This document shows, piece after piece, positions 1-9,554 of a stretch of 64,000 bases of DNA (its first letter is position 1; each line of letters starts with the position of its first letter). A program made the position numbers and the translations under genes. The DNA is from Zea mays (taxonomy: Eukaryota; Streptophyta; Magnoliopsida; Poales; Poaceae): the NCBI RefSeq assembly GCF_902167145.1, contig NC_050098.1, positions 37,008,501-37,072,500 on the forward strand, written 5' to 3'. The notes beneath the pieces are model-generated. The model did not search any database. It was not told where the DNA came from and saw nothing but the letters and a program-made list of their open reading frames with translations.

Positions 1-564
1 TATAGCTTTTCTTATGGTTTTGGAATACGACAGTCATTTTCTTCATGGTCTGTTATTTAACTCTCTCGTCACATTTCTTGTTAATCATGGACTTTACCTT
101 ACTTCTGCCCACACATTTCCTTATGTGCTTATGAGATTGTGTGCTGATCATCGCAACTATTTGATTTTCATCTCTAAATTATAATGATCATGTACTCCCT
201 AACAAGATACTCGCAATAGTTTGAAACTTGGTTGCAGTTAACAATTGTTCTCATGGTTTCCCGTCTACTGCAACTTTGCTACTAATGTAACTGCCTTCGA
301 AGTTCTTGGCCTTGTTTGGAACTCAAGGCTTACAAACCTTTTTTGGTCCAGAACCAGATGACTAAAAAAGAATACATAACAAAATTAATAATCAATGATG
401 TAGGTATATACTTTATTACAAGTACATGAATAATTTCATTTATATTAGCAGAATCCTCTATGGTGTTAGAAGGTGCATTCGTTGGATCCCCTCCTTCAAG
501 GTTAATGTATGAATCTGGGTCTTCGGTAGAGTCTGGATGAGATTTCGACAGCATAATTCCGATG
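1..564. other. Intergenic DNA left of element E1
   Basis: AT-rich sequence in which I recognise no gene, RNA or repeat. It is the left flank of gypsy element E1. The last five bases (TTCTC at 565-569) are repeated after the element at 9550-9554, so this stretch and the one beginning at 9555 were contiguous before insertion. Short open frames here have no recognisable domain. Confidence 0.5.
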
Positions 565-569
565 TTCTC

Positions 570-1742
570 TATCGGTACCCTGGAACAGGGGTACCCCTTA
601 CTACAGTATGAAGACGCGGTGTCCACGCGACTATCTCGAGGCACGTGGTGAACAGCGCCCGATCCCACCACGTGGACAGCTCTGGGGCCACCACGTGGCC
701 AGAGAAGATAATATACCCCAAGGTATCAACAGTGGGTCCGGACCCCCATGGGAAAGTGTCGGACCCCTGTATATACAGATCGGACCTCCGGGTAAGGTCC
801 AAGACCTCCACCAGCGCAGACTGGACCCCTAGGATGGGTTGCAGACCCCTCTGTGTGGGGTCCGGACCACTCACAGCAGGGTCCTGGGAATCTGGGATAA
901 AGAATACCCAGGCCTTAATCAAGGACAGGCGGGGGTCCGGAGCCGACACGTGTTCGGACCATACCGTGTACGCTTCTGCTTCCCGCTAAGGCGGAGCCCC
1001 GATGCTGCCACATGGCACGATACACGTGACGTAAGCTAACGGGCGGAGCCTGACGTAAGACTTCTGGGCCGCGCAGCCTCTGCATTTATTGTGAATAAGA
1101 CGCGCTGCTTGTCTATTCCACTAGCAGGTGATGTGTCGCCTTCGCATTTAATGAGCCTTGTCCATTCCACTGGCAGGCGATGTGCCGCCTCAGCATTTAA
1201 TGAGACCTGTCACCCTGCTAGCAGACGGCAACTAGACCATCCCGCAGGCGACGTGCCTGTCCATTCCACTGGCAGGCAGTACGCCCGTGCTGTGGCGTAC
1301 ACTATGCTCATCATCACTCGCGCGTTACTGAGGAAGCAGCGTGGCATATCAATACTAGATGGACTACAGACATTATGGCGCTCGGAGTTCGCCCAGGCGT
1401 TACAGGCGTTATTTATTTCCTTCCATTTTGCCCCTAGGCCCACATGTCGGGGCTCAGTATCCTTGTATATGCCCCCCTTGAGCTATAAAAGGGAGGGCAC
1501 ACGACGTTACAAGGCAGACCCAACTCAGACGCTCTCAAGCTCACTTAGACTTAGACTCTCATACAATACACAGACAGTGGAGTAGGGTATTACGCTCCGG
1601 CGGCCCGAACCACTCTAAACTCTTGTGTGTTCTTGTGTTCATCCCGAATCCATCTAGCAAGCAAAAAGATTAGGCCCCTCCTCATCTCAGGATTTAGGGC
1701 GGGTGCGTTTTGCCACCCGACCGGAGAATTTCCTCTCCGACA
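570..1742 (+). repeat. E1 5' LTR
   Basis: 1173 bp, matching 8378-9549 along its whole length with scattered substitutions. It ends ...CTCCGACA just before the primer site. A TATAAAA box at 1484-1490 lies where the U3 promoter is expected, and tandem-like blocks containing TCCATTCCACTGGCAGGC occur between about 1110 and 1275. The outermost bases read TATCGG rather than TGTCGG, a single change from the canonical TG end. Confidence 0.93.
1484..1490 (+). promoter_or_regulatory. TATA box in E1 5' LTR
   Basis: TATAAAA is followed by GGGAGGGCAC, about 250 bp before the LTR end. The same sequence is at 9291-9297 in the 3' LTR. It is the likely core promoter for the element RNA, inferred from position. 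Confidence 0.6.
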
Positions 1743-1744
1743 TT

Positions 1745-1762
1745 TGGTGCGCCAGGTAGGGG
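1745..1762 (+). promoter_or_regulatory. E1 primer-binding site
   Basis: TGGTGCGCCAGGTAGGGG begins two bases after the 5' LTR. It starts with TGG, the complement of a tRNA CCA end, and sits where the minus-strand primer site must be. I do not assign the tRNA. Confidence 0.7.
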
Positions 1763-1802
1763 CTTAGGCTTTAGGTTTTTGCTTGTCTTTCTGCTCGACA
1801 CA

Positions 1803-2040
1803 ATGGTCCAGATCGTCGAGCACCGCGCCGAGACCTCTGAGGACTTCCTGGTGGAGGAAGAAGCAGCATCCTCCACTCCACGAGTGTCTAACCACCCTGC
1901 GCCTAGGGCTACTGCTGTGCACGCTGCACGGCAGCACACGCCTGCGCAGACGTCCCGGACTCCGTCAAGAGCATCTTCTGGGGCGTTGTTTGCGGCCAGG
2001 GAGTTGCTACGCCACCCTCCTAGCTCCACGGCCTCGCCGG
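1803..2040 (+). pseudogene. E1 gag, N-terminal part
   Basis: An ATG at 1803 opens a frame of about 79 codons (starts MVQIVEHRAETSEDFL) that is acidic and then rich in Ser, Pro and Ala, as gypsy Gag N-termini often are. It is cut at about 2040 by the inserted opposite-strand element E1b and appears to resume at 4132. The reading is by position and composition, because this part has no named domain. Confidence 0.6.
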
Positions 2041-3611
2041 TATGATTTGTACTTCCTGGTGGTGTTGGTATGCGTGGTGCAGTGGATGCGGAGCGGGGCC
2101 GTGGATGTATGGCTAAGGGGGTTGTTGATATGTGTGCGCGACAACTCTAGGGTTGTCGGCTGGTTGCGCCCGTGCCATCCTGTCTCTGGTGGCCTTCGTC
2201 TTTGGGCAATCTCTTGTAGGGTGCATGCAGTCTTCGCCGTGGAACAAGCAGTAAAATCTGCGCGGCTGCTGCGCACGTCCCCGGCCCCAACCACGAGTTC
2301 CGTTTCCGCGGCCTTGGGGGATACTCCTGGCGGCGAGGTGCCTCGCCAGTGGGGTGCTGGTTGGCGATGTTGTGTACCTGCTGCTGATTGCAGCCGTCCC
2401 GACCGGAGTCTGCCTGCGAAGGCCTGGTCCACGTATGGCTGGACTCCGGAGGGTCTTTAGGTTTCCTCTAGGACTCGACTTTGCGCTGGTGGAGCTCTTT
2501 GGATCTGGCGTATTTTTCTAATAGCTGATACAGCTCTTGGAGGTTCCTGGGCGGATCTCTGATGCAGTGGCTGTAAAGGACGCCGGCCCGAAGGCCACTG
2601 ATGGCGTAGTGGATGGCGATTTGGTCATCAACCGAAGGCAGTTGTGACTTGAGGGTCAGAAACTTGCGGTAGTACTCCCGCAGGGTCTCTCTTTCCAGCT
2701 GCTTGCAGAGTGAAAGTTCAGCCAAGGCGTCGGTGTCTGGGCGGTACCCTTGGAAGTTGAGCAGAAATTTGTCCCGGGGACTTCTCCAGGAGTCGATGGA
2801 CAGCGGGGGAACCTGGTGTACCAGGTGAGGGCCGAGCCTTCGAGTGCGATGATGAATGACTTGGCCATCGTGGTGTTGTCCCCTCCGGATGATGCAACGG
2901 CGACCTGATAGCTCATGATATACTGTGCTGGGTCGGTGCTGTCGTTGTACTTGGGATAGGTCCCTGCCCTGAAGTTGGCGGGCCATGGTGATACTTGCAG
3001 GTGGGGCGCCAGGGGACTCCGCTCGTCAAGGTAGTTGACACCTTGGAATGCCGCGGCGTGCGGAACAGCGTGTCCACGCTGAGGGATGAACAGGTCTTCG
3101 ATTTGTGCATGTTGTTGGAGGGGTGGGTCGTGTTGCAGGCCGAGTTGGCCTTCGCGCTGCATGAGTGTGATTTCTTGCTCAAGCTCCTGAGCCTTTTGCT
3201 CTTCGTCGCGTATCATCTGGTGCACCTTGGCTTGCGCAGACACACGTTGGTGTTTGGCCTCGAGGATCTCCTTTTGCTTCTGGAGGTTGCAGTTCTTGAT
3301 GCGCAAGGCACGCAGCTGTAGTTGTTCCTCTGCGGAAACGTCGATGACTTCGCCGTCCTCGGTGGGTCCGCACCCTCTGGCGCAGCGAAGCCTGGGGGAG
3401 GTTGCGGTTGTCGTCCGGAGCTGCAGGTGCGAAGACTGCCTTCGGGTGTGAGTTGTTCATTGCGCTGCCTCTTGCTGAGTGTGTCGTCTTCGCATCCTTC
3501 TTGGTGGGTGGTGTTGACAAGGGCCTTGCCCTTTTTCTCAGCCAGCAGCGCTGCCTTCACAGCTTCGTCAATGGATGGGGCTGCCTTCGAGCTAGCTCTC
3601 TTGGGTGCCAT
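2041..3611 (-). pseudogene. E1b gag (gypsy type), frameshifted and truncated
   Basis: The start MAPKRASSKAAPSIDEAVKA at 3611 lies 40 bp downstream of the E1b LTR. The gag coding is then spread over three frames: 3611 to about 3213, 3306 to 2656, and 2986 to 2468. Segment features are a Glu/Gln-rich coiled-coil stretch around 3300-3180, a capsid-like region around 2990-2700 (sequence near WYTRFP and LNFQGY), and downstream of 2300 a zinc-knuckle-like C-x2-H...C pattern in another frame. At least two frameshifts separate these. The gene ends at the deletion point near 2041 without reaching pol. Confidence 0.72.
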
Positions 3612-3650
3612 CGTGGGTGGTTTTTCGTAGCACGAACGGTGGGCGCCAAA

Positions 3651-4131
3651 TGTTGGAAATTGCTCTCCCGAGCAAGATGATCCAACGGGGGAGTAAAAGT
3701 AATGCAGATAAGGTTTTTTTCTCAGGAAGACAATTGCTCTGTTAATCTAGCCTCTCAAGGGCACTGTGCGGGGGTATTTATAGGTGCCTGAGTGCCCAGC
3801 ATCTTGAGTTAAGGACGCATGTGCCCTCAGGCGCCCAGGTTATCCCCGGAATATTCCCATAAAGCAGGGTTACAGACTGTAATTACAGGGAAGCCTTTAC
3901 AAATTAGGCCCGTAATGCGCAGCGGCCACGCAGGGCCTGTTACAATGGGCCGAATCACATGTGGGCCTCCGTGTCGGACAAGACCGCGGGATGGGACGAC
4001 CTCGTCATAGGCCTTCATCCCGCGACGCATGGGACGAAGGGTGGAGTCTACCAGTCGTCTTGTCTCCGTTGGTGCAGCGAGACTGGCGAAGGCATCGAGC
4101 GAAGGGTGGCATCTTCGCCTTCGCCCCAACA
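3651..4131 (-). repeat. E1b LTR (only copy present)
   Basis: 481 bp bounded by TGTTGG at 3651 and CCAACA at 4131, perfect inverted termini of an LTR. On the minus strand a TATAAATA box (complement of about 3775-3782) precedes the gag start. The adjacent TGGCGCCCACCGT primer site at 3650-3638 fixes this as the 5' LTR of a minus-strand element. No partner LTR is present in the window. Confidence 0.82.
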
Positions 4132-5500
4132 GCCATGAAGCAGTGGCGTGACGACATCGACCGTCTGCTCGGCATGGCGCATTCTGGCTCGACCAGATCT
4201 AGGCCGCGGTCATCCCGGCGCTAGCGCGAGGCGACGACATCTGTGCCCTCACCCTCGGTGAGGGGTGCACAGACCGACGACCTCCGGGCAGAGCTCAACC
4301 GCAGGCGTGCGGGAGAGGACGCTCCAGTCTCTCTAGAGAGGTCTGATGACCTGCGAGCAGAACTCAGCCGCAGGTGTCGGGCGAGGATGCCCGCGTCTCT
4401 CTGGAGAAGGCGCGTGAGCGCCGACAGAATGTCGAGGGTCGCAACCTTAACTACGACTTCGCTGTGGTTGCACCGCGAACCCCAGTGGGTGCCCGGATCC
4501 AGGCGGGTGTCCCCTTGGCCGGTGTGGGCTGCGCCGCACTGGCGGATCATCTCCGCGTGGCAACTTGGCCATCCAAGTTCTGGCCACACCTGCCGGAAAA
4601 GTACGACGGTACGTCAAGCCCGTTGGAATTCTTGCAAGTGTACATCACCGCCATTACGGCAGCAGGTGGAGACACCGCTGTAATGGCACACTATTTCCAT
4701 GTAGCCTTGTCTGGGCCAGCCCGGACTTGGCTCATGAACCTTACCCCGGGATCAATCTACTCCTGGGAAGAGCTCTGCGCGCGGTTCACAGCGAACTTCG
4801 CCAGCACTTATCAGCAGCATGGCATGGAGGCCCACCTCCATGTAGTGAGGCAGGAGCCCGAGGAACATCTCCGGGCGTTTATCTCCCGCTTCACCAAGGT
4901 ACGAGGCACTATACCTCATATTTCCGATGCTTCCATCATCACCGCTTTCCGCCAGGGAGTACGTGATGAAAAGATGTTGGAGAAGTTAGCCACGCATGAC
5001 GTGGAGACTGTCACCACACTCTTCGCTCTGGCTGATAAGTGTGCCAGAGCTGCCGAGGGCCGTGCATGGCACTCGGCACCACAGACCGGAGTCGCCCAGA
5101 CGGGTGGCTCGGGTGTCGTCACCCAAGACGGCAAGAAGAAGAACTGCAGCCAAGAGAGGCCGCAGACTGCTGCTCCGGTCGTTGCTGCTGCGGCTGGGGG
5201 CCGGAACGAGCGCAACAAGCGCCCATGACCCCAGGGAGGCAACAGCGGCTCATGTCCTCTGCACCCCAACAGTCGCCATAGCGTCGCGGAGTGTCGCGAG
5301 ATCATCAAGCTCGCGAAGCGCGTCAGCGAGTGGCGCGAGCAGTCTTCCAAGGATGGCTCTCCACCTCGTCACCGGCCTGGCAAGGAGAGGGTCGATGACG
5401 GCAAGGTGGCCGCGGGAGAACGGGACCTCGGGTATCAGTCACCCGAGAGGATCCTGAAGGATGTTTTCACTGGAGACTCCGACTCCGGAGACGACAGCTA
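4132..5500 (+). pseudogene. E1 gag, main part (capsid and zinc knuckle)
   Basis: Continuation of E1 gag after E1b. An early part (4132-4370) has a TAG stop at 4222-4224 and an internal repeat (DDLRAELNRRRAGED and DDLRAELSRRCR). After a frame change, 4374-5228 encodes a clear retrotransposon Gag capsid domain, with markers WPHLPEKYDGTSSPLEFL and the WLMNLTPGSIYSWEEL stretch that typifies plant gypsy Gag. TGA at 5226-5228 interrupts it. In the same frame beyond the stop lies a zinc-knuckle-like segment, CPLHPNSRHSVAEC. The frame then runs into the internal deletion junction near 5500. Confidence 0.8.
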
Positions 5501-5930
5501 GCCGAGCTACCGAGGAGACCCCGTTCTTTCTGGTCTACGGGGCCAAAGCCTGCCTTCCCCCGGAAACCCTTATGGGCTCCCCACAGGTCCAGTCTTTTGA
5601 TGAGTCTATGCAGGAACAGCTACGGCGTGAGGACGTGGACTTCATCAACGAGCGCAGATGGCAAGCGGCGATCCGAAAAGCACGGTACAACCAAGCGCTC
5701 AAGCGTTACCACCAGCGGTTCGTGCATAGTAGGGAGCTCCGGGTCGGGGACCTAGTCCTAAGGCGAGTACTGAACCGAGAAGGGCTCCACAAACGCTCCC
5801 CGAGTTGAGAAGGACCCTTCAAGGTGATGGAAGTATGCCGACCCGGATGTGTCTGCCTCGCCACAACTGAAGGAGTGTCTCTTCCCAATCCCTAGAACAT
5901 AGAGCATCTCCGTAAGTTCTATCCATAGGA
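5501..5930 (+). pseudogene. E1 pol remnant: integrase C-terminus
   Basis: Starting near 5501 the frame reads ETPFFLVYGAKACLP, then a run of charged residues, then LRVGDLVLRRV and GPFKV. These are standard features of the end of gypsy integrase (the F-L-V-Y-G motif after the catalytic core and the GDLVLR/GPFKV C-terminal fold). Two stops replace expected Trp codons (5806-5808 TGA and one near 5892), both explained by G-to-A changes. Everything between gag and this point, about 3 kb of pol, is absent, so a single internal deletion joins gag to integrase. Confidence 0.82.
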
Positions 5931-7105
5931 GCAAGTCTGAGGGGTTAAGGTTTCTTCTTTTTTGTAACTAGGTTGTGCATACGTGTACGTCAGCCCGGTG
6001 AGGTCCGCCCTCATAAACCCGGTCTGTTGGCCTGCACTCATGCATATCAAGTTATAAAGAAAGAATTTACCCCCTCAGATGTGCTTCTGTGATGGTTTTA
6101 TTCTGCTGCAGTTTCTGGATAATATTTTTTATCTAACCCACCCATACAGTTTTCCACCCTTGCTGGTATGATGACATCCAAATTGAGTAGTCACGCTTGC
6201 AGTTTAGGACCCCTCTACGAAGGCAGGGGGGTCTGGTAGCCTGGGGGTCAATTCTAGAGAATGGGTACTCGTTCCCTAGGGTGGTTTGGAGCTGTGTAGC
6301 CGCTTAGCTTGGTTCCGTACCCTAAGCCTGCACGCTCCACCACTCTATGACAGGTATCCTAGTATTTGGAACTATAGCCTTGTGGATCCGGCAACCCTGG
6401 GTCCGGTTCTAGAGAATGGACGCACGTCTCCTAGGGTGGTCCGGAACTGTGTAGCCGCTTAGCCTGGTCCCGTACCCTAAGCCTGCACGCTCCACCACTC
6501 TGCGATGGGTGTCCTAGTATCTAGAGCTGTGACTTAGGGGGTCCGGGCACACGGCTTGGCTTCCCAGGCTAAATCATGCAGGTCCTGTTGCATGAATTAA
6601 AGGATGGCTGATACCAGACGATGGGTCCTATGGGTGTGCTACTAACGCTCCCTAGCCGAAGCTGTGTACAGGTTCAGGTCCCAGTCGAAGCTACCTCCTG
6701 TGGCCGGGTCACCAACTCTTTCTTAGGTATACTGGTATCCAACCTCGACACATTGAGCCTACATTCCAGGGGGGCCAAGTACCAGGGAGGAGTTGGTAAC
6801 GCCACACACAGCAAGAACAAATAGCATACAGATAAAAGTTGTTTAATTGATAGTTCCCAAAAGTATCTTACAAAAACAAATGTTATTACATCCGCCTTCA
6901 AGCGGAGCCCTAGCCTCATTCCTACAGGTATGAACTACTCGGCTTCAGCAGGGTGGCCACCGTCTCCACGACATCTTGTACGGCCTCCCGGGCGACGTCT
7001 TCAGTATCGACCACCAGACCAGCGATCACCAACTCCAAGGAGATCTTCAAGTGCCTTCTTCGTCGCTTCCACCGCCTGGGGCCCCGGTGCCACCTGCGCC
7101 GCCTG
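5931..7105 (+). other. E1 non-coding 3' internal region
   Basis: Between the pol remnant and the KNOX fragment no coding region is supported. It contains the 155-bp tandem repeat (separate entry) and AT-rich sequence at 6825-6900. Open frames that cover 6950-7105 lead into the KNOX fragment, but I cannot match their first 50 codons to a known protein. Confidence 0.5.
6246..6555 (+). repeat. 155-bp imperfect tandem repeat, two copies
   Basis: TTCTAGAGAATGG starts at 6252 and again at 6407, a period of 155 bp. Both copies continue through GTGTAGCCGCTTAGC, CGTACCCTAAGCCTGCACG and GTCCTAGTAT or TATCCTAGTAT with a few substitutions. It lies in the non-coding 3' part of E1. No function is evident. 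Confidence 0.85.
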
Positions 7106-7484
7106 GAACCCTCATCGTCATCTCCCTACGGAGGCGACATCGAGGCCATCAAGTCTAAGATCATCTCGTACCCACACTACTACTCGCTCCTCACTGCCTA
7201 CCTCGAATGCAACAAAGTGGGGACACCACCGGAGGTGTCGGCGAGGCTGACGGAGATATCGCAGGAGGTGGAGGCACGGTAGTGCACGACGCTCGGCGGC
7301 CTGGCCGCTGCGACGGAGCCGGAGCTGGACTAGTTCATGGAGGTGTACCACGAGATGCTGGTGAAGTTTAGGGAGGAGCTGACGAGGCCGCTACAGGAGG
7401 CGATGGAGTTCATGTGAAGGGTGGAGTCGTAGCTCAACTCGCTTTCCATCTCCGGAAGGTCGCTGCGCAACATCCTTTCATCTG
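7106..7484 (+). pseudogene. Captured KNOX (knotted1-like homeobox) gene fragment, KNOX1-KNOX2 region
   Basis: The frame beginning EPSSSSPYGGDIEAIKSK at 7106 continues through HYYSLLTAYLECNKVG, PPEVSARLTEI, LGGLAAATEPELD, YHEMLVKFREELTRPLQEA and LNSLSISGRSLRNILSS. This is the N-terminal KNOX1/KNOX2 dimerisation region of class I KNOX transcription factors and is closest, from memory, to maize knotted1. The ELK and homeodomain parts are absent. The copy is dead. TAG stops at 7280 and 7331 replace Gln codons, one extra T near 7380 shifts the frame, and TGA at 7416 and TAG at 7431 replace Arg and Gln codons. All four stops are C-to-T changes. It lies in sense orientation inside retrotransposon E1 without an intron in the span, so it may have been captured from spliced RNA. 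It is not a functional KNOX gene. Confidence 0.9.
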
Positions 7485-8160
7485 AGCACTGGCAGAAGAG
7501 GACCATCCATACGAACATCTCGGAGAGGTAGACGAAGAGCACGAACTCCCCGGCGGCAAGATCACCGAGGGGAGTGGCGCCGGCGCGCTCCATCCGAGCA
7601 GGTGGCGCACCACATTGAGTGTCGCCTCGGTCTGGAAGTGATCGGGTTGGCCAAGCGAAGTCATGGCGTCGGCGGCGGCGCAAAGCAGAGACCTCGAAGG
7701 CAAAGGAGCGTAGAGAGCTCGGAGGCAAAAGGGCGCAGCCATTGGGAGAGAATGCGAGAGCGTAACTACTGCACACGGGGTGAATCCCTTTTTTAGGGCA
7801 GGCTCTCCTGCTCGCGCCCCGAGATGCCGTGAAAAATCTCGCCCGACGCGCACCAAAGCAACCCAGCCTATGACATGGGGGCTCGGGTCCACAAGTCATA
7901 CAGCTGGTGTGTTGGTCTCTGAGTGCGGAGAAGGCGAACCGCCATGCGAGAAGCGAACCACCGCCCGCGGTAGTGCGCCTCTCCATCTCCGCCGAAAACA
8001 ACCGCCCAGTCTATGACATGGGGGCCCAGGCCCACAAGTCATACTCCTTGGGCGTCGGTTCCCGGGTGCAGAAAGAGCGAACCGCCGCTCGCGCCAGTAC
8101 TGTGCCTCCTCGGGGCCGCCGCAGAAGACAGAGAAGGTGATTTTTAAAAAAAATCAATGC
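7485..8160. other. GC-rich DNA of unknown origin inside E1, possibly a second captured host segment
   Basis: KNOX similarity stops near 7484 and the following 680 bp are GC-rich, unlike usual LTR-element interior. A minus-strand frame from about 7610 to 7470 has a hydrophobic stretch (GEFVLFVYLSEMFVWMVLF) resembling a membrane segment, but I cannot name it. At 7863-7900 and 8010-8047 a direct repeat of about 38 bp contains CTATGACATGGGGGC and CCACAAGTCATAC, the kind of GGCCCACAAGTCA motif often found in grass promoters and 5' leaders. It may be promoter plus first exon of another host gene, read on the minus strand. This is inference. Confidence 0.35.
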
Positions 8161-8350
8161 AGCGGTACCGAGTCACCTCGCGCGTGGCCCGGTGAAACCA
8201 TCAGGCATGGGGGTCGTGGGTCAGTCAGCCGCGGGGACAGGCGTGGCAGTTGGTGTGGCCGAAGGTGGATTGGCGGTGATTACGTCAGCAAACGCACGGA
8301 GGCTGCGCCATTCACCAATCAAGCTTTGGCCCCACCTGCAGGCTCGTATC

Positions 8351-8377
8351 CTCCCCTGAGGTGGGCCCGGGGGCCAC
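8351..8377 (+). promoter_or_regulatory. E1 polypurine tract region
   Basis: GAGGTGGGCCCGGGGGCCAC lies immediately before the 3' LTR. It is G-rich with few pyrimidines and sits where the plus-strand primer is cut in LTR elements. Assignment is by position. Confidence 0.55.
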
Positions 8378-9549
8378 TGTCGGTACCCTGGAACAGGGGT
8401 ACCCCTTACTATAGTATGAAGACACGGTGTCCACGAGGCTATCTCTAATCGCGTGGTGAACAGCGCCCGATCCCACCACGTGGACGGCTCTGGGGCCGCC
8501 GCGTGGCCAGAGAAGATAATATACCCCAAGGTATCAACAGTGGGTCCGGACCCCATGGGAAAGTGTCAGACCCCTGTATATATAGAGCGGACCTCCGGGT
8601 AAGGTCCAAGACCTCCACCGGCGCAGACCGGACCCCTAGGATGGGTTTTGGACCCCTCTGTGTGGGATCCGGACCACTCACAGCAGGGTCCCGGGAATCT
8701 GGGATAAAGAATACCCAGGCCTTAATCAAGGACAGGCGGGGGTCCGGAGCCGACACGTGTCCGGACCATACCGTGTATGCTTCTGCTCCCCGCTCAGGCG
8801 GAGCCCCGATGCTGCCACGTGGCACGGTACACGTGACATAAGCCAACGGGCGGAGCCTGACGTAAGACCTCTGGGCCGCGCGACCTCTGCATTTATTGCG
8901 GATAATACGCGCCGCCTATCTATTCTACTGGCAGGTGATGTGCCGCCTCAGCATTTAATGAGCCCTATCCATTCCACTGGCAGGCGATGTGCCGCCTCAG
9001 CATTTAATGAGCCATGTCACCCTGCTGGCAGATGGTGACCAGACCATCTCGCAGGCGACGTGCCTGTCCATTCCACTGGCAGGCAGTACGCCCGTGTTGC
9101 GGCGTACACTATGCTCATCATCACTCGCGCGTTATCGAGGAAGCAGCGCGGCATATCAATACTATATGGACTACGGACATTATGGCGCTCGAAGTTCGCC
9201 CAGGCGTTACAGGCGTTAGTTATTTCCTTCCATTTTGCCCCTGGGCCCACATGTCGGGGCTCAGTATCCTTGTACGTGCCCCCCTTGAGCTATAAAAGGG
9301 AGGGCACACGACGTTACAAGGCAGACCCAACTCAGACGCTCTCAAGCTCACTTAGACTCAGACTCTCATACAATACACAGACAGTGGAGTAGGGTATTAC
9401 GCTCCGGCGGCCCGAACCACTCTAAACCCTTGTGTGTTCTTGTGTTCATCCCGAATCCATCTAGCAAGCAAAACGCTTAGGCCCCTCCTCATCTCAGGAT
9501 TTAGGGCGGGTGCGTTCCGCCACCCGGCCGGAGAATTTCCTCTCTGACA
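8378..9549 (+). repeat. E1 3' LTR
   Basis: 1172 bp, starts TGTCGGTACC and ends CTCTGACA, followed by the target duplication TTCTC at 9550-9554. It parallels the 5' LTR throughout, including TATAAAA at 9291-9297. Scattered substitutions separate the two copies, so the insertion is not recent. Confidence 0.93.
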
Positions 9550-9554
9550 TTCTC

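Larger units (their letters stand above)
2041..4131 (-). mobile_element. E1b: truncated gypsy element nested in E1, opposite strand
   Basis: On the minus strand this reads LTR (4131-3651), primer site (reverse complement of 3632-3650, containing TGGCGCCCACCGT) and then a gag gene running left to about 2041, where it stops abruptly. There is no second LTR and no pol. The right border ends in CCAACA against E1 gag sequence. The left border has no LTR end and I see no clean target duplication, so the downstream half was probably deleted after insertion. It splits the E1 gag frame. Confidence 0.8.
570..9549 (+). mobile_element. E1: gypsy LTR retrotransposon, non-autonomous, with captured host DNA
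   Basis: Two direct LTRs (570-1742 and 8378-9549) bound an internal region, and TTCTC is duplicated on both sides (565-569, 9550-9554). The first base pair of the left LTR is TA where the right LTR has the usual TG. The interior holds, in order, a primer-binding site, the start of a gag frame, an inserted opposite-strand gypsy fragment (2041-4131), the rest of gag, a short integrase C-terminal remnant, a non-coding stretch with a 155-bp tandem repeat, a KNOX gene fragment and GC-rich promoter-like DNA. Protease, reverse transcriptase, RNase H and most of integrase are missing, so movement would have needed proteins from an autonomous relative. The assignment to gypsy rests on the gag type and integrase remnant. 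I do not name the family. Confidence 0.92.

Noticed and set aside
569..949. Open frames on both strands in the E1 LTR
   Set aside because: The same frames recur in the other LTR with shifts and have no domain.
7106..7484. A working KNOX gene
   Set aside because: Four stops, a frameshift, no ELK or homeodomain, and location inside a retrotransposon.
7330..8001. 223-codon minus-strand frame across the KNOX fragment and GC-rich DNA
   Set aside because: Its right part is antisense to recognisable KNOX sequence, and the rest has no domain I can name. I kept only a cautious note on a possible second capture.
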